Below, piece after piece: positions 45,120 to 57,614 of a stretch of 64,000 bases of DNA. The stretch is from Molanna angustata (Eukaryota; Arthropoda; Insecta; Trichoptera; Molannidae). Every line of letters begins with the position of its first letter. Position 1 is the stretch's first letter. The stretch is taken from positions 16,624,234 through 16,688,233 of the forward strand of contig OY754968.1 of NCBI GenBank assembly GCA_963576475.1, written 5' to 3'. The notes beneath the pieces are model-generated. The model saw nothing but the letters and a program-made list of their open reading frames with translations, was not told where the DNA came from and ran no database searches. The position numbers and the translations under genes were made by a program.

Positions 45120-45510
45120 TAAATCGAATATTCTTTTTTAATTGCATATACGCAAACATTGGATTTTTTTTCCTTTCGGGAGTCAAATGATATTTTTATT
45201 GACAAACATATTTTCAACATCTCAATAGAGACGAAGTTGGTATATTGTAGAAGAACCAGGAACTCGAGGCACCTACAGGGCTTACGACGTGTCATCAGCT
45301 GGTTTACGTTATCACATTATGCGCTTGCGCAACGTTCACCAATTATGCCTTCTTATTAAGTTCCCTTATCGATGTAATTTTTTGAAAGTTCTATATATTT
45401 GAATAGTGTCTAACATTTTACCTGAAAATAATGCATTATTACTATTGCCATCTATGGAGTAACGGAGGTGCTTCGAGTTTCTGGTTCTTCTACAATATCC
45501 CAACAAGAGA
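45120..45510 (+). repeat. R2 interspersed repeat with inverted end
   Basis: The order here is AAATCGAATATTC, CGCAAACATTGGA, CATCTCAATAGAGACGAAGT, TTGTAGAAGAACCAGG, then the usual body to GCCATCTATGGAGTAACGGA. The final 35 bases (GGTTCTTCTACAATATCCCA) are the reverse complement of the block at about 45236-45270, so the copy ends in a fold-back. Confidence 0.7.
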
Positions 45511-45656
45511 CTTATAGGTTGTACCTATTTGCATTTTTAAATAGTACCTATCTAAACAATATAAACTTAACTATTGTAAACAGATTAAAAAAAATGGAAT
45601 TTGAGTCATCATGATATGCATATACATATTGTGTAAGAAGGTATCATATAATTTTT

Positions 45657-45837
45657 ATTTCTTAATTGCACAAATAATCTGAAATAGTATCTCTTGGGAA
45701 TACTGAACTGACAGAGCATAGATATGATCCGTCAGTCATATCTTTATATTTCTTAATTGCACAAATAATCTGAAATAGTATCTCTTGGGAATACTGAACT
45801 GACAGAGCATAGATATGATCCGTCAGTCATATCTTTA
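45657..45837 (+). repeat. Perfect 91-bp tandem duplication
   Basis: Bases 45657-45747 and 45748-45837 (starting ATTTCTTAATTGCACAAATA and ending CATATCTTTA) appear identical. The unit contains the internal inverted pair CTGAC and GTCAG around AGAGCATAGATATGATCC. Confidence 0.95.
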
Positions 45838-45839
45838 AT

Positions 45840-46725
45840 TGTGTGTTTAGTTATAATTTTGCACGGTTTCTTTATCTTAATTAAGTTGTCACCTAATTGA
45901 ATATATCTACAATTCAACTGGAAAATTGAATGTCACTTTGACTCGCTCGCGCCGGGAAGGGAAGAACAAGCGATAAAATAAATATTATCATTTCTTTATC
46001 CGAAAATCCATTTGAATGAACAAAAAACTTAGGTGGGACTCTGTAAAATAGTAACGGGAACATTTGCATATTTATGGTTTTTAATATGGCGTTTATTTTC
46101 TTTCGGTATAATTAAAAAAAACCTTTTATTCCTTTGAAAGAGATTTTTTTCAAATAATATGTATATTCAAGAGACAATTTCCTTTTGGAATATTCCGTTT
46201 CGGTTAATTTTTATATAGTGATAAATGAGATAAAGGTACGTAAAAGATACCCGTATTCAGAGACAAAGGAGACCTTGTACCTTCAAGGTACCTTGAATGT
46301 ATGTGTTGCCCAAGGAAAATGGAGCCATCGAGGAAAATCTACACCTCAAGCATAGATACTGATGACATTTTTCATCATACAAAGATAATCTATGTACCCG
46401 TGACTTTTGACAACTGATAGAAGATTCCATAATTTTTTAATCAATATCTTGTTGATAAGGTACCCAAGTATTATTTGAATTTTTCAATATCGTATTAGTT
46501 AGGTACCCAATTGGAAAACAAATGGATTTTTTTTAAATACGTTCTACAGAAAAATTCTAATCATTCGTCACTCGTTTTCTGTTAGACATTCAAAATCTTC
46601 TATCTCTGCATTCCTTTTTTTATTATTTGACACTTAAAGGAATCTATGCACCTTCAATGCAGTTGCTTACATGTGCCCAGAAAAGACATATTTATCTATG
46701 AATAACAAAATGTCAAGGAATACTC
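45840..46725. other. Unannotated stretch
   Basis: No coding or shared repeat signal was recognised. CCTTGTACCTTCAAGGTACC near 46272 is a small hairpin. Confidence 0.4.
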
Positions 46726-46727
46726 TC

Positions 46728-46965
46728 TCTCTCCTTTTTCTTCCTCAGCTTTTATCCCACATCAGCTCTCCTTAGTGCGCTCCTCCACTTCGCCCTATCC
46801 TGAGCATCGTCCCCAGAGACATTACATGCCCGCTTATCCTCCGCCACCAAGCCCTTCCATCGTCTTTTGGACGCCGTTTGGGTCTTTTGCCGGACACCCG
46901 ATACTCCAGAGCTGTGTTACACAATGGCGTTTTTCTTCGGATATATCCGAACTTTCAAAGGATGC
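46728..46965 (-). pseudogene. RTE-like ORF2 C-terminal remnant
   Basis: The minus strand encodes SGVRQKTQTASKRRWKGLVA and EDKRACNVSGDDAQDRAKWR, ending with ALRRAD-like sequence. The motif KR-P-x-GRPK-x-RW, then D-A-x-DRAKWR-x-x-x-R-x-ADP, is the usual end of RTE-like proteins in insects. One frameshift lies between the two halves of the GRPK motif. The plus-strand frame 46775-46975 is its shadow. Confidence 0.75.
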
Positions 46966-46969
46966 ATTT

Positions 46970-48460
46970 TGTTGAAATAATTGGGAATACCCATGGTATG
47001 TGACGTGACATTCCCATTAAATAATAAAATCGCCGTCAAGTTGCCTTGAAGATCCAAGGCCTCCTTAAGATTTATCTCTGAATAGCGATATTACCAAATG
47101 CTTTTTTACCTTCCTTGGAATGTATCGTATAATAGATTCACGAATTACATAAAACATTATCGCTACTTCCTATAGAATAGTATTCACTTTACCAGAAGAT
47201 TACATTGCTTCTATAAAAGGAACGACTTTGTGACTTTCTTTATTCACTCACATTTATTTTTATATTACTTTTATCCATTTTGACTTTAGTTCATGTTCAT
47301 GGACCTATCAACTTTTAAGTTGTTCAAAAAAAACCCTCATAACCATATTACACTTTGAAACTGGCAACTATCTAAAGATTTTATTATTTGTCGACAAATA
47401 TCGTGGTAGGTATTCAGGATCTGAAAAAATACACTTCGCAGCTATACATAATGAATAAAAAAGATATTCGCATTTATGTGATTATGTAAAAAAGGAAATT
47501 TCATTGATTAAAAAGTATTAGTCTATTTCACGTGATATTTTTTTTTTCAATGTTTGATACTATATTACATATATAATAGAACTCCATAATCAACAAGAAT
47601 TAAAAAATTTTTTTTTTTTTTTTTAAGTTGTTTTTATTTTTATGCAAACGCGACTCATATTCACCGGTATCGCTCAAAGCTGAGCATCGTTAGTATGGAA
47701 TCGCCATTCCCATCGCCATTTTCCTCATAATTCTAGTTAAAAAATATATGATTGAAAAAATAGTAGGTGAATGTAACATTATTTAACCGAAGCGAATCAA
47801 CAAAATAATATTATATTCTTTTATTTCAACTGTACAAAATAGAAATATAGTTTAAAAAGTGTAGGTATACCTACTTATTAAAATATGAGTTGACACATTG
47901 ATTTTGTACAATCATTTCATATTTTATCAATTGACAAAACAATATTTCAATCATAATAGCAAAATTAAGTATATACATTGGTTTTTCTATATTTGTTCAT
48001 TGAAATAAATAAGCCAAAGTTGATCTTATAGTTGAGTAGGTTTACTATAATACAAACATGTTTTAGGAATATGCGCGTTTAGAAATATGCACTTTTCAAA
48101 CTGCTTTCATCGCAAATATTTCGTAGTGAAATATACCGCTTGCCTTTTTATAACGGAATGTACATACCTACTAAAAATTTGCGAATTATATCATGATTCC
48201 GTCAAATGCAGCTGTAGTATTTCCAAAGCAAAAGTCATATGAATTGCTCAACAAAGATTTTGCCAGAGTTTTGCTACACCTACACATAGAAAATAACACA
48301 ATATTATGCACTCATAGCAGGTACAACCTATTATATATGAAATCAAAGGACTCAAAATAAATCCATGGTTTAAATATATTTGTTGAAGAATCAGTGTGTA
48401 AAAGGATGCTATGTAAGTATTTTTTAAAAGAATTAATATTTTATATCTAACTACCTATTC
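46970..48460. other. AT-rich spacer
   Basis: An A/T run lies at 47607-47624. AGCTGAGCATCGTTAGTATG near 47680 vaguely recalls the retroposed 3' UTR at 37020. No coding signal. Confidence 0.4.
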
Positions 48461-48464
48461 ATAA

Positions 48465-48738
48465 TCTTTGTCTATAAAAAACTTATCAGCTCTAAGTTTA
48501 TGTACTTCACACATATGGTATCAATATGAAGTTCAGCGGCCTTTTATTTTGGGATGTACAGAGGATACAAATTTTCATATTTGTGTACAGCATACGGAAG
48601 ACGGCATACACACAAAAACATCACGACGAAACTCAAAAATATGCGCTCTCTACATGATGCCTATTGAGAAATAGATGTGAAAAATATGCTAAAAAAATTG
48701 TGAAATCATGACTCCACTATTCCATAGTGGTGGAGAGT
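48465..48738 (+). mobile_element. T-family 3' half
   Basis: TTTGTCTATAAAAAACTTATC, CAGCTCTAAGTTTATGTACTT, ACAAAAACATCACGACGAAA, CTCTACATGATGCC, GAAATCATGACTCC and CCATAGTGGTGGAGAGTG follow in the order of the T element. The 5' half and all satellite units are absent. Confidence 0.75.
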
Positions 48739-48894
48739 GAAATACTTAGAAGTAGGGGATATGAAATGATATACCGATCATCCAATGATGGAATAATGGG
48801 AGGACTAAGAAGTTTTGGTAGAGCAAATATCCTGGCTTCGCAACATTTGAGGCTACGCAGAAACGACAGCTGTTGAGGAGCTATTCAGAGCTAC

Positions 48895-49066
48895 CCTGCC
48901 CCCCTAGACAACGTGTTATTTAGCTCAAGAAAAGAAACAAGAAAATATAGCTCAATGTATGGAAGTGACAGTTGCCAGTCACGTGACAACTGTCACTTCC
49001 ATTCTTTGAGTTATCCTTTCTTGTTTCTTTTCTTGAGCTAAATGACACGTTATCTAGGGGGGCAGG
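48895..49066. mobile_element. Snap-back inverted-repeat element, 172 bp
   Basis: CCTGCCCCCCTAGA at the left pairs with TCTAGGGGGGCAGG at the right. The inner arms (TTAGCTCAAGAAAAGAAACA, GGAAGTGACAGTTG) pair almost completely, leaving only a few unpaired bases around TCACGTG. By eye there are fewer than ten mismatches. There is no open frame and no clear target-site duplication. Confidence 0.85.
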
Positions 49067-49114
49067 ACAGAGATCCTTTCAACGTAAGGTGAACCTGTGA
49101 ACCTGATCAATATC

Positions 49115-49245
49115 TATATTTAGTGATTTATTTATTTATTTACGGTTACTTTTGTAACAATTACAGTCACAATTACATAATCCATTAAATAAGACAGTTA
49201 ATTATCCCCTTTCAAACCAGAAAATCTATAAAATTTTACAAAACT
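49115..49245 (-). mobile_element. LINE 3' end with AAAT-type tail
   Basis: TTTATTTATTTATTTACGG is the reverse of an AAAT tail, followed on the minus strand by AT-rich 3' UTR-like sequence. The clade is unknown. Confidence 0.35.
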
Positions 49246-49249
49246 AATA

Positions 49250-51540
49250 AACATACATGAATGGTGGTGAATCTAAATCAAAAGGATCTAGGAAAAGATT
49301 AAAAGGGATGCTTAACAGCATTACTACATGCCACCACGATGACAACTCTATTAGGACATAACGATTTATCATAATATTTACATATTCACGTGCATACATA
49401 CATGCAAATGCATACACACACACATAAGAAAGAAAGAAAATTATTACACTGTCATATTGCACTGTAGACATCGCTTATACCCCTGAAGGATCAGAAAAAA
49501 TATCAATATTTCCACAGTATATATTAAATTTGGAGCAAGCTCTTATGATAAACATATTTTTTTGTGTATTTTATAAGCGGTACAATAGGTAGGTACACAG
49601 TATTAGCTCATTTTTTATACGAAATGTATTCTTTTTATATACTATCGAATCCTACTGAATCTTATACATACTTATCAATGTTATACACAATTATCAATCG
49701 ATAAGTGCATTTATTCCATTTGTCTCTCGCGGCATTGTTTTTCAAGTAAAAAAATACATCACCAAAAATTAAATATGGGAATTACTGGGGAATCATAAGA
49801 AGGCATCGATTTTTTTAAATTAAAGATACAAAATAAATTGTTACTGAGAATAGAGAATAGAATTGTGTATAATAATTTTTATATATTTAATTTTTCTAAC
49901 GATTGATCTTGATGGTATTACATTTCATTTTTTTTATAATTTATAAAAAATATTTTTTTTATGATTATACCACTATTATAGCAACATAGTTTAATATAGC
50001 AACCTCCTCAGAGCCCATTCATTTGATATGTCAAGTATCTGGATGGGTGAATTATTCCAAATTGAAGGCTTGATCGGTGCTTTTTATAAATGTTATTTTG
50101 ATCTATTAAATAATTTATAATTTACGTATTTATCTAATATTTTTTGAGGAATGTATAATAGTAACAACAATAATTGAATATTATTATTTGTAGTACTTTA
50201 TTGTTATTTATATCATTTATAAATCGGCCATCGCCATTAACCACATAATTCAATAATTTTCAAGATGGCGGGAAATAGCATAAAAATACACACGAGCATA
50301 TTTTTCGTGTCAGCACCTAGGCGAATTTTTACTCAATTTGAAAACAAGGATATATACGATATTAAATGTAAATTAATCGTATCTTTTCGAAATTATCAAG
50401 TGGAAAAAAAAACATTTGATTATGAAACGCGTAACAATTTAAATATTGAAAATATGAAAGGGTTTTAAATGGACTTATAATAATTTTATCCCAGCCACAA
50501 CCATAAATAAATTTGATGTATGCAATTAGAGGTTTTGTCCTCACAAAATATTATAATAGTAACACGCTGATCCTAATATTTTCCAGACGGTTTATGTGAC
50601 CGAGCACAATCATTTTACATTCAACATTTTTAGATAAAGTCCACCCCGAAAAGTATTTTAAAATGATTTTGCATTAAAAAAACATGCAAAGCGTTAGGTA
50701 ATTATGTATGAAGGTACGTTCTTGCCTACTTTACCTCCATTATAAGGTCATTAGCATTGATCCTTCACTTAATTTTGTCAAAATTTTAGGTTTTCACATA
50801 TTATTTTAATATTATTTGCAGATTTATGAATTTATTTACATTTTGTAATAAATAACACAGAAATCGCTAATGTACAACAGTGGTATTAGACAGTAGCGGA
50901 ATTGCTTGTAGAACCCGAAAATCTTGGCTTGTCTATGAATATGATGTTAAGAAATTTAAAACCTAATATTTTTTTTATTGTTTTATTGCAACTATACTAC
51001 AAGATTTAAAATGGAACTTTATGTAAATACGATGGTTTACAGGGCCACAAACTTGAATATTATTTTGTCATGTGATTTTAAAATTATTTTCGTGACTACT
51101 AGAATGAACAACGATACTAAAAAAACATTATATTATTGACGTTTCCCAAATTCCTTTCAGGGTTTGCGTAGTACGAAGGTTCTAGGAACGCCCCTGATAT
51201 TAGATACAAAGTACTTTCATACACTCACATGGTAGGTAAACAATATATTATTTTATTATTTATCAAATAAAAAATATAGGTATACTTTATACAAAATAAC
51301 ATACTTAAATCATAATTAAAGATTCATTCATCCCTCGGTTGAGATTGGATCTTGTGTTCGAGGGAGGAGCATAATATAGTCTACACTTATTTCTGTTCAA
51401 CACAATCTTAGTTTTATTTAACTTACATAGGTATACACACACATACACATATACATACACACACATACATGAAATACATATACATTTATACATACACATA
51501 TGTACATACACATTCATATAAATTCAAAATTTAAAATTAT
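49250..51540. other. AT-rich stretch, no defensible gene
   Basis: A 67-codon plus frame (50265-50468) starts in a good context (CAAGATGGCGGG) but has no recognised family. The rest shows only AT-rich runs and an ACACATACAT microsatellite near 51440-51515. Confidence 0.4.
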
Positions 51541-51689
51541 TTATTTAAATTAATTATAAGTATGCTACGCTCGCCTCTACCCGCTCCGCATATGGGGACT
51601 GAAACGGCCCCTTCGCAGAACGCTAGTAAGAATGACAAAGAATGCATGGCACGAAGAGTAGCTCTAGAAACTCCTCTTGACTCGTGGTC

Positions 51690-52020
51690 TCGGCACAATT
51701 GTATAAGTATGAATCAATTATAGATTTTCCAATAAGTCTTAATATTCATTTCTTGAACTAAGTGCAGTCTGTTATTCTTCTCAATTCATCTGGAAGGTCA
51801 TTGAATAATATGTATGTATTGAGATGTAATGGTAGTCAGTGGGCTTATTTTTTGTTCTTCGATATGTTAAGGACGTCTCTATATTAAATTGAAATCGATA
51901 TTTGTTCATGAATAACATATGATGATCATGACATAATATGTATATCACTGCAAAACCAATAAAAAGAAAGTACCTACATACATAATAAAATAACAAGGTA
52001 CACTTCAGCCTCCTGCACAT
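51690..52020 (-). pseudogene. LINE ORF2 C-terminal remnant
   Basis: In one minus frame the stretch about 51845-51745 encodes YILFNDLPDELRRITDCT, a form of the F-N-x-LP-x-x-L-R end motif of LINE proteins, followed by FKK and ILRLIGKSI. The upstream part (51900-51850) is in other frames. It is strongly decayed and the family is unknown. Confidence 0.5.
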
Positions 52021-52024
52021 GCCT

Positions 52025-52555
52025 TGTTGCTAGTGATTGATATAGGCAAATCTGATTGATACTAATACTATCTATTTATTTTGTCTTTGCTTATATTTTG
52101 TATTTTCTTGATAATGTTTAGGTATATTATACTGATCTTCTTATAAATAAAATAAAATATTTGATTGCGTGTTGAGAGACTGAAAAACACAAAAATAAAT
52201 TACAAAAAGTATGAAAAATAAAAGTCTCCTAGACAATAAATAATGCTTGAGCTGTAAATGTCCCTTAGGTACAATATTCTGCAAGGTTGAGGACTTATTG
52301 AAAATGGCAAGTTATCAATAGCTTTTCTCCAACTCCGTTTCATGAGACATATTGTCTTAATGCTTGCTCAGATGCAAGAGTGGGTGACAAAAACCTATTG
52401 TTCTATGTAAGCCTTACACGAATAGATTTGGCCAATCACTGCCGGTTTTAATTTTAAAACTCCCTTGCATACCCTTGCAAGTCTAGAAAATAATTTTCTC
52501 CAACCATATTAGCTCCATTTTTTTGTAACCTTATTCTCTACAATAATTCATATAT
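52025..52555. other. Unannotated stretch
   Basis: No coding or shared repeat signal was recognised. Confidence 0.4.
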
Positions 52556-52559
52556 TATT

Positions 52560-53636
52560 ACTCTCCACACTATGGAATAGGGGAGAGTCATGATTTCGCA
52601 AAATTTAAGCGTATTTTTTTTTAGATCAATTTCTCAATGGGTATCATGTAGCGAATGCACACTATGAGTTTCGTCGTGATGTTTTTGTGTGTATGGCGTA
52701 TACGCCGTACGCCGTAGCATTTATCTTTTTTGTGTCCTCTCTACAGCCCAAACTATAAGTCCAATCGACTTCATATTAACATCATATGTGTAAAGTGCAA
52801 AGACCTAGAGCTGATTAGCTTTCCATAGACAATTTTTGATTTCTTCTCTATGAATTCATCATTTACGTTGTTTTTTTTGTGTCCTCTCTGCAGCCCAAAC
52901 TATAAGTCCGATTGACTTCATATTGATATCATATGTGTTAAGTCCATAAACTTAGACCTGATTAGTTTTCCATAGACAACGGTTCATTTTTTCTCAATGT
53001 TTCTTTATGATTTCATCTATTAAAACTGAAAAAATGCTCTCACGACCTGGAAATTAGAGATATTTTAATTTGGTTTCAATTATTTATGCAACACTAAGAT
53101 TCTTCATAAAATTGTAATCAAAGTTGGTCAATGTTAAAAGAAAAATATTCAACGGTTTCAAAAATTATATTTAATTTAATGGATTTTTGTATGAAACTTA
53201 TATGTAACAAGAGAATTTTTTTATGTTTGGCAATGTTCAGTTCTTTGATTTCATATTGATATAAGAATATTAAAAGCTTGAACTTAGAATTGATTAGCTT
53301 TTCATAGATATCATAAAATTTCTTCATATGATATCACGTGTCAAAATTGTCAAAATGCTCTAACGCTCTTTGAAACAAAATCATCTGCTTTTATTAAAAT
53401 ATTTCATACAACATAAACATTTTCACCATCCTGCATTAATAGTTTGTATATCTTAACATAAAAATATACTATCGTTAGAAAATTTATATTCCTGGTAGTA
53501 AAATTTAGAATGAATAAAATATTTCATATAACATAAGCATATTTTACCATATTGAGATTGTCAATATTTGAAGAAGAAAAAATAAACGCTTACTATGGTG
53601 TGGAGAGTTTAGTGTTGGCCACAACCCACTCGTTTT
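52560..53636 (-). mobile_element. Compact T-family element with a single satellite unit
   Basis: It begins ACTCTCCACACTATGGAATA and ends GGTGTGGAGAGTTTAGTG and GGCCACAACCCACTCG, the mirror of 26311-31110. Inside, in reverse, are the 3' region with GTATACGCCGTACGCC, the two 140-bp units, the diverged unit, and only one copy of the 313-bp unit (anchor near 53450). No open frame is convincing. This is probably close to the pre-amplification structure of the element. Confidence 0.85.
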
Positions 53637-53639
53637 TTA

Positions 53640-54845
53640 AATGAACGTGATTTTTAATGATGTTTATAATTAAAAGTAAACCACTTTTTGATTCTTACAT
53701 GAATTTTATAACGTGCGTTAGGCCTATTTCGCCTTGTTAGGGCATTTACTAGCTTATGACTATTTTGACAATTTTTACTTATATTTATAGATTAATTATG
53801 TAGGAGGAATTTACAGGTTCTTGTGATTGGTCATTTAAAACTATTGATATTATACAATGCAAAAATTAATAAAATCTACTTTACTTTGGTTGGTTGAGGC
53901 TATTTATTTATTGACCAATCCCAACTGTTAATACTATACAATAATACAATGTAACCAAAGTTTTGATATTATACAATGCAAATATTAATAAAATTTTCAC
54001 GTGATTTTTAATAGTATTCCATAGAAAATTTATAAAAAATCACGATTATAACTGACTTTCTACACCTTTAAGTACCTACTACATGTTATCTGACAAGTAC
54101 ACCACTAATGAGAGCTCGTAGAAGCAGTAAAAATTTTCTTTCTAGCAGTTACGGGCTCATGTTCTATAAGATCACTCACATAGCCCCACGCTCGAAATCA
54201 AAATAATGATAATCGAAAAGCTTTTAGCATTTTTTCCTTTATTTTTCTTTATCACTGAGGTATCCCCTGGGACGGCGCTTCGTTCGCCCTATGGGAGAAC
54301 CGGCCCTGTGGTCGATTGGTTTATTCATAAACTGAATTAGTTCTTAGCGTGTGAATGTAACGTTTAACATTATATTAAATTTTCACTCATCCGTATTCAT
54401 GTATAAAACTATTGGGTTGTGGCCGACGCTTCACTTCTCACTGACCAGACGTTCTAAGAAGTATTCAAATTTTGTATGGAAAATATTTAGCAATTTCATG
54501 AAATGAGTTTGAAAAATTATTTTTTATTAAAATATTTTATTAAGAAAACTTGATAACTCTTCAATGCCATTTTATGAAAGTGATGAGCCTTTTTACCAAT
54601 TTGAAACTAATAATTTCAATTTTTAAGTTTCCTGAGCTTGAAGTCACATTAAAATATTTGACAGTTAAAAAAATTGAGAAGCACTATTCAGATATCCTTC
54701 AAAATGAATATACAAAAACATGAAACAGCATACCTACACGTACTGACATATTATATTTGTACTGACAATTTTTATAAATAATCTCATATTTTCATGTATA
54801 ATATTTAGTAAAAAAGGTTTGCTAGCAATGAATTTATGTACGTAT
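53640..54845. other. Mostly unannotated
   Basis: A block TTGATATTATACAATGCAAA with AATTAATAAAAT occurs twice about 120 bases apart (53844 and 53964). A T 5'-end-like scrap (TATTGGGTTGTGGCC) lies at 54410. TTCGTTCGCCCTATGGGAGA near 54280 is unrecognised. Confidence 0.4.
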
Positions 54846-54849
54846 ATAA

Positions 54850-54975
54850 ATAAATGGTCCACTAATTCAGAAGTACCATTCAGTAGATGCTCTTTGAGCG
54901 AAACGCGTCAGTGGTCAACATTTTAAATTAGTGGAATAAAGTTAAAAATTTGTGTTGTTACTTATTTTTTTAAGT
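54850..54975 (+). mobile_element. Penelope-like terminal fragment with hammerhead-like motif, copy 2
   Basis: An outer stem CCACTAATT (54859-54867) pairs with AATTAGTGG (54926-54934). The inner stem ACCATT (54875-54880) pairs with AGTGGT (54910-54915). Between them are CAGTAGATG, a GCTC-TTT-GAGC hairpin, GAAAC, a GC loop and GTC ending at 54909, the expected cleavage position. AATAAAG follows 54935. By eye the sequence agrees with the copy at 4960-5075 over about 100 bases. The same compensations are kept in the outer stem, although the core CUGAUGA is degenerate in both. Confidence 0.65.
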
Positions 54976-54979
54976 AATT

Positions 54980-56460
54980 TTATAATATTAATAATGGGAT
55001 TCCATCACGTATTAATTTGCAGTCGAAAAATTATAAATAATTAAATTTAGTAAAGTGGAAAGAATCAAATGAATCAAGTAGAATAAACACCCTGTACATA
55101 GCACACAGCACACACAGATATATTGTGATTAAATTTTCAGAAAACGATGTCAGCATACTAATTGATAGTAAAAGAAATACCTTAAAAATTGCGAATTTAT
55201 AACTTCCCACTATGTCCCTTTGGGGTAGGGAGGAGTAATAATAACCTTCTATACATTTAGCTGTTTCATTTCAGGCAACTTTTACTTTTGGTATACTTAT
55301 TTTATTTATCAAATTTAACAGAAGGACTATGTTAATACACAGTAAGAACATTGCCTAGATAATGTTCAATATTATATACGTGTCCAAACAACACAACCGA
55401 AATATATTAAGGAAGGGTAATTATAATGAAACAATATTATGAAAATGGTCGTTACATGCAAATAGCTATATAAACCTATATTATTATCTAAGGGTTTATT
55501 CGCAACAGTGGTAACATAATTTAATATTGTAGTTCTCTCAAATTATTAATTAACTATGTAACTTAATATTATACCTACTACTGACATGTTTTGAAGTGAG
55601 ATATAAATTTACCTGTTGAAATATACATACTTAAATAGACAATCACATATGGAATGACCAACTCTATATCCACAATAAGGCTTTTTATAGATTTTGCATA
55701 AAAATAATATAATGTAAAGGTTTTCTTAACAACGGGGTCACAAATACAAATATGGGAATTGTAAAACAAAATGGAAAAAGAAGGATTCCTTTTGTCACAA
55801 AGCTTGCATGTATCAGAAAATAATGTCATGTTTATGCTCAAGGCAAGACTTGAAACAATAGACAAAAAATAATATACCCGGAATATATTTTTACTGATAG
55901 CAAAAAAAAAGCATTTCAAACGCATTTCAAGGAAGGTTCTGATCAATCACTTTTTTAAACTTCATTCATACCATCACGACATATCCCACAATAAGGGGCT
56001 TACCAACGACAGGTGTTCGGGTGTGTATTATCTAATAAAAGGAATCAAGACACATAACGTCTTGTCTCACCTAATAAGGCACTACATACATTAAGAATAA
56101 GTGATGAACCTCATTGCTGAACTATGTGAGATGTAATTGCTTCCTTTTGTATTTTCGATTTTCGGCTTTTAGGGGTCACCCAAAATTGATGATAATAGAA
56201 ATTGATGATAATAGTACTTCACGGCAAACAATCACTTTTTAATTTGCAATATCAAACGAACAAGGTAGGTTGGTTGGTTTTATTAAGGCCCTTGTATACC
56301 CTGAGTATACGGATATACGCAAAAATGCACGCTAAATTACCTTCTAATGTATGAAACACAAAAAAATATTGTATATCACCTGATATGTGATATACAACAT
56401 TTTATCGTGCAAAAAAGGTAAAATTTAGAGGTTTTTTCTAAATAGCAAGAATAGTTATTA
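54980..56460. other. AT-rich stretch with a 122-codon chance frame and one hairpin
   Basis: The minus frame 55946-55578 has no recognised motif. At 56369-56397 TTGTATATCAC and GTGATATACAA form an 11-bp hairpin around CTGATAT. A CATACCATCACGACATATCC block near 55966 recalls other lepidopteran repeat ends. Confidence 0.4.
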
Positions 56461-56464
56461 TAAT

Positions 56465-57015
56465 ATTAGCGCACCCCTTCTAAGCACACTCCGTTTTCAC
56501 TGTCCACTTAGGAGAAATAGAAACCAGTCTCTCTTTTATATAGAACCTTCTAAAACTAACTATATGCTAAATTCTTATATTAATAGAGCTTGTACTGGGT
56601 ACAATAGAAATTGTTTGAGCGTTCCGGAGTTGGGTATGTTTGCTTCAAGTTTTAATGTATTCAAAAAAAAATTGTGAATTTGTCGGATGTTTAATCTGTG
56701 CTCTGTTTTATTGTGCACATCTTTAACTTTTTAATTGTGCCCCTTAACAATAACTTTAACTTAATTTTAATTTACTATTCTTCATACATTGAGACACGTG
56801 AGGCAAATCATAATATTAGTTTCTAGTGGTCAATGCTTCCCCCCACTCCCCTTCCTACCTCTCTCCTTTCCCATCCTGTCTTCATAATTGTTAATAAATG
56901 TGTATATACTTAATATATTTAGAATACTATAATTGGCAACATAAAAATTATCTCTGTATATCTGTATAAATTTTTATTGTTATGCTGTTGTATTCTATAA
57001 AATAAAATAAAATTT
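56465..57015 (+). mobile_element. 5'-truncated jockey-like LINE: protein tail plus 3' UTR
   Basis: The plus strand encodes PLLSTLRFHCPLRRNRNQSL, FYIEPSKTNYMLNSYINRAC, GYNRNCLSVPEL and MFASSFNVFKKKL, then a stop at about 56676. R-F-x-x-P, then TNYxLNSxxNR, then YN, ends with F-K-K-K-L as in jockey-like ORF2 tails. The roughly 330-base 3' UTR ends in CTATAAAATAAAATAAAA. This last frame is intact over about 70 codons, so the insertion is younger than most others here. Confidence 0.8.
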
Positions 57016-57019
57016 CATA

Positions 57020-57490
57020 TTCTCTTTCGATTGAAATAAAAATCTACTTCACATGCCTTGTAGTGTTTTAGTTACTTACAATAAAAAAATAAAAAAGGGT
57101 TTTGCTAAAACTTATTTTACAAGAAAAGTATTAAACAAATTCAAATTTCAAAAAACTCGTATAATAGAATAAAGTTGTAAATACAAACTGTTATTGATTT
57201 CAAAGACGTATCTTTTGAGGGTATTAGGGAAATAATTATCAAAATATACTATATAGCCTACTATAGCCTCTCAAGAAGAGCTGTTTGAAACCAAATTTAT
57301 GACTTTAAAACTATAATACAATAACGAATATTCTATGATGCAATAACATTTGAATTGTTATATCAGAAAGCAAATAACCAATCCGTGAACCCAAGATTAA
57401 GCCTTCCCAGATTTTTAACATTCGATACAATGGAGAGAATTTAAAATCAATTTGAGTAATGTTACACAAAATGCTTTCCTGAAGACATTT
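57020..57490. other. AT-rich spacer
   Basis: No coding or shared repeat signal was recognised. Confidence 0.4.
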
Positions 57491-57494
57491 TACT

Positions 57495-57610
57495 GTAATA
57501 TTTTTATTTATTTATTTGTCACACCTCAATCTTCAACTATTATAAACAAGCAGGCAACTGCTGCCTAACTAGGAAACCGAGTTCTAGGGCTAGCAGTTTA
57601 CAATTTCAGC
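57495..57610 (-). mobile_element. LINE 3' UTR with AAAT-type tail
   Basis: The minus strand reads CTGCTAGCCCTAGAACTCGG, CCTAGTTAGGCAGCAGTTGC and an AAATAAATAAATA tail at 57500. It is related to 45020-45115. Confidence 0.55.
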
Positions 57611-57614
57611 AACG

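Noticed and set aside
50265..50468. 67-codon plus frame with CAAGATGGCGGG start
   Set aside because: The start context is attractive, but the protein matches nothing I know and the frame ends quickly in AT-rich DNA.
55578..55946. 122-codon minus frame as a gene
   Set aside because: AT-rich codons, no recognised motif, no splice or promoter context. It is compatible with chance.
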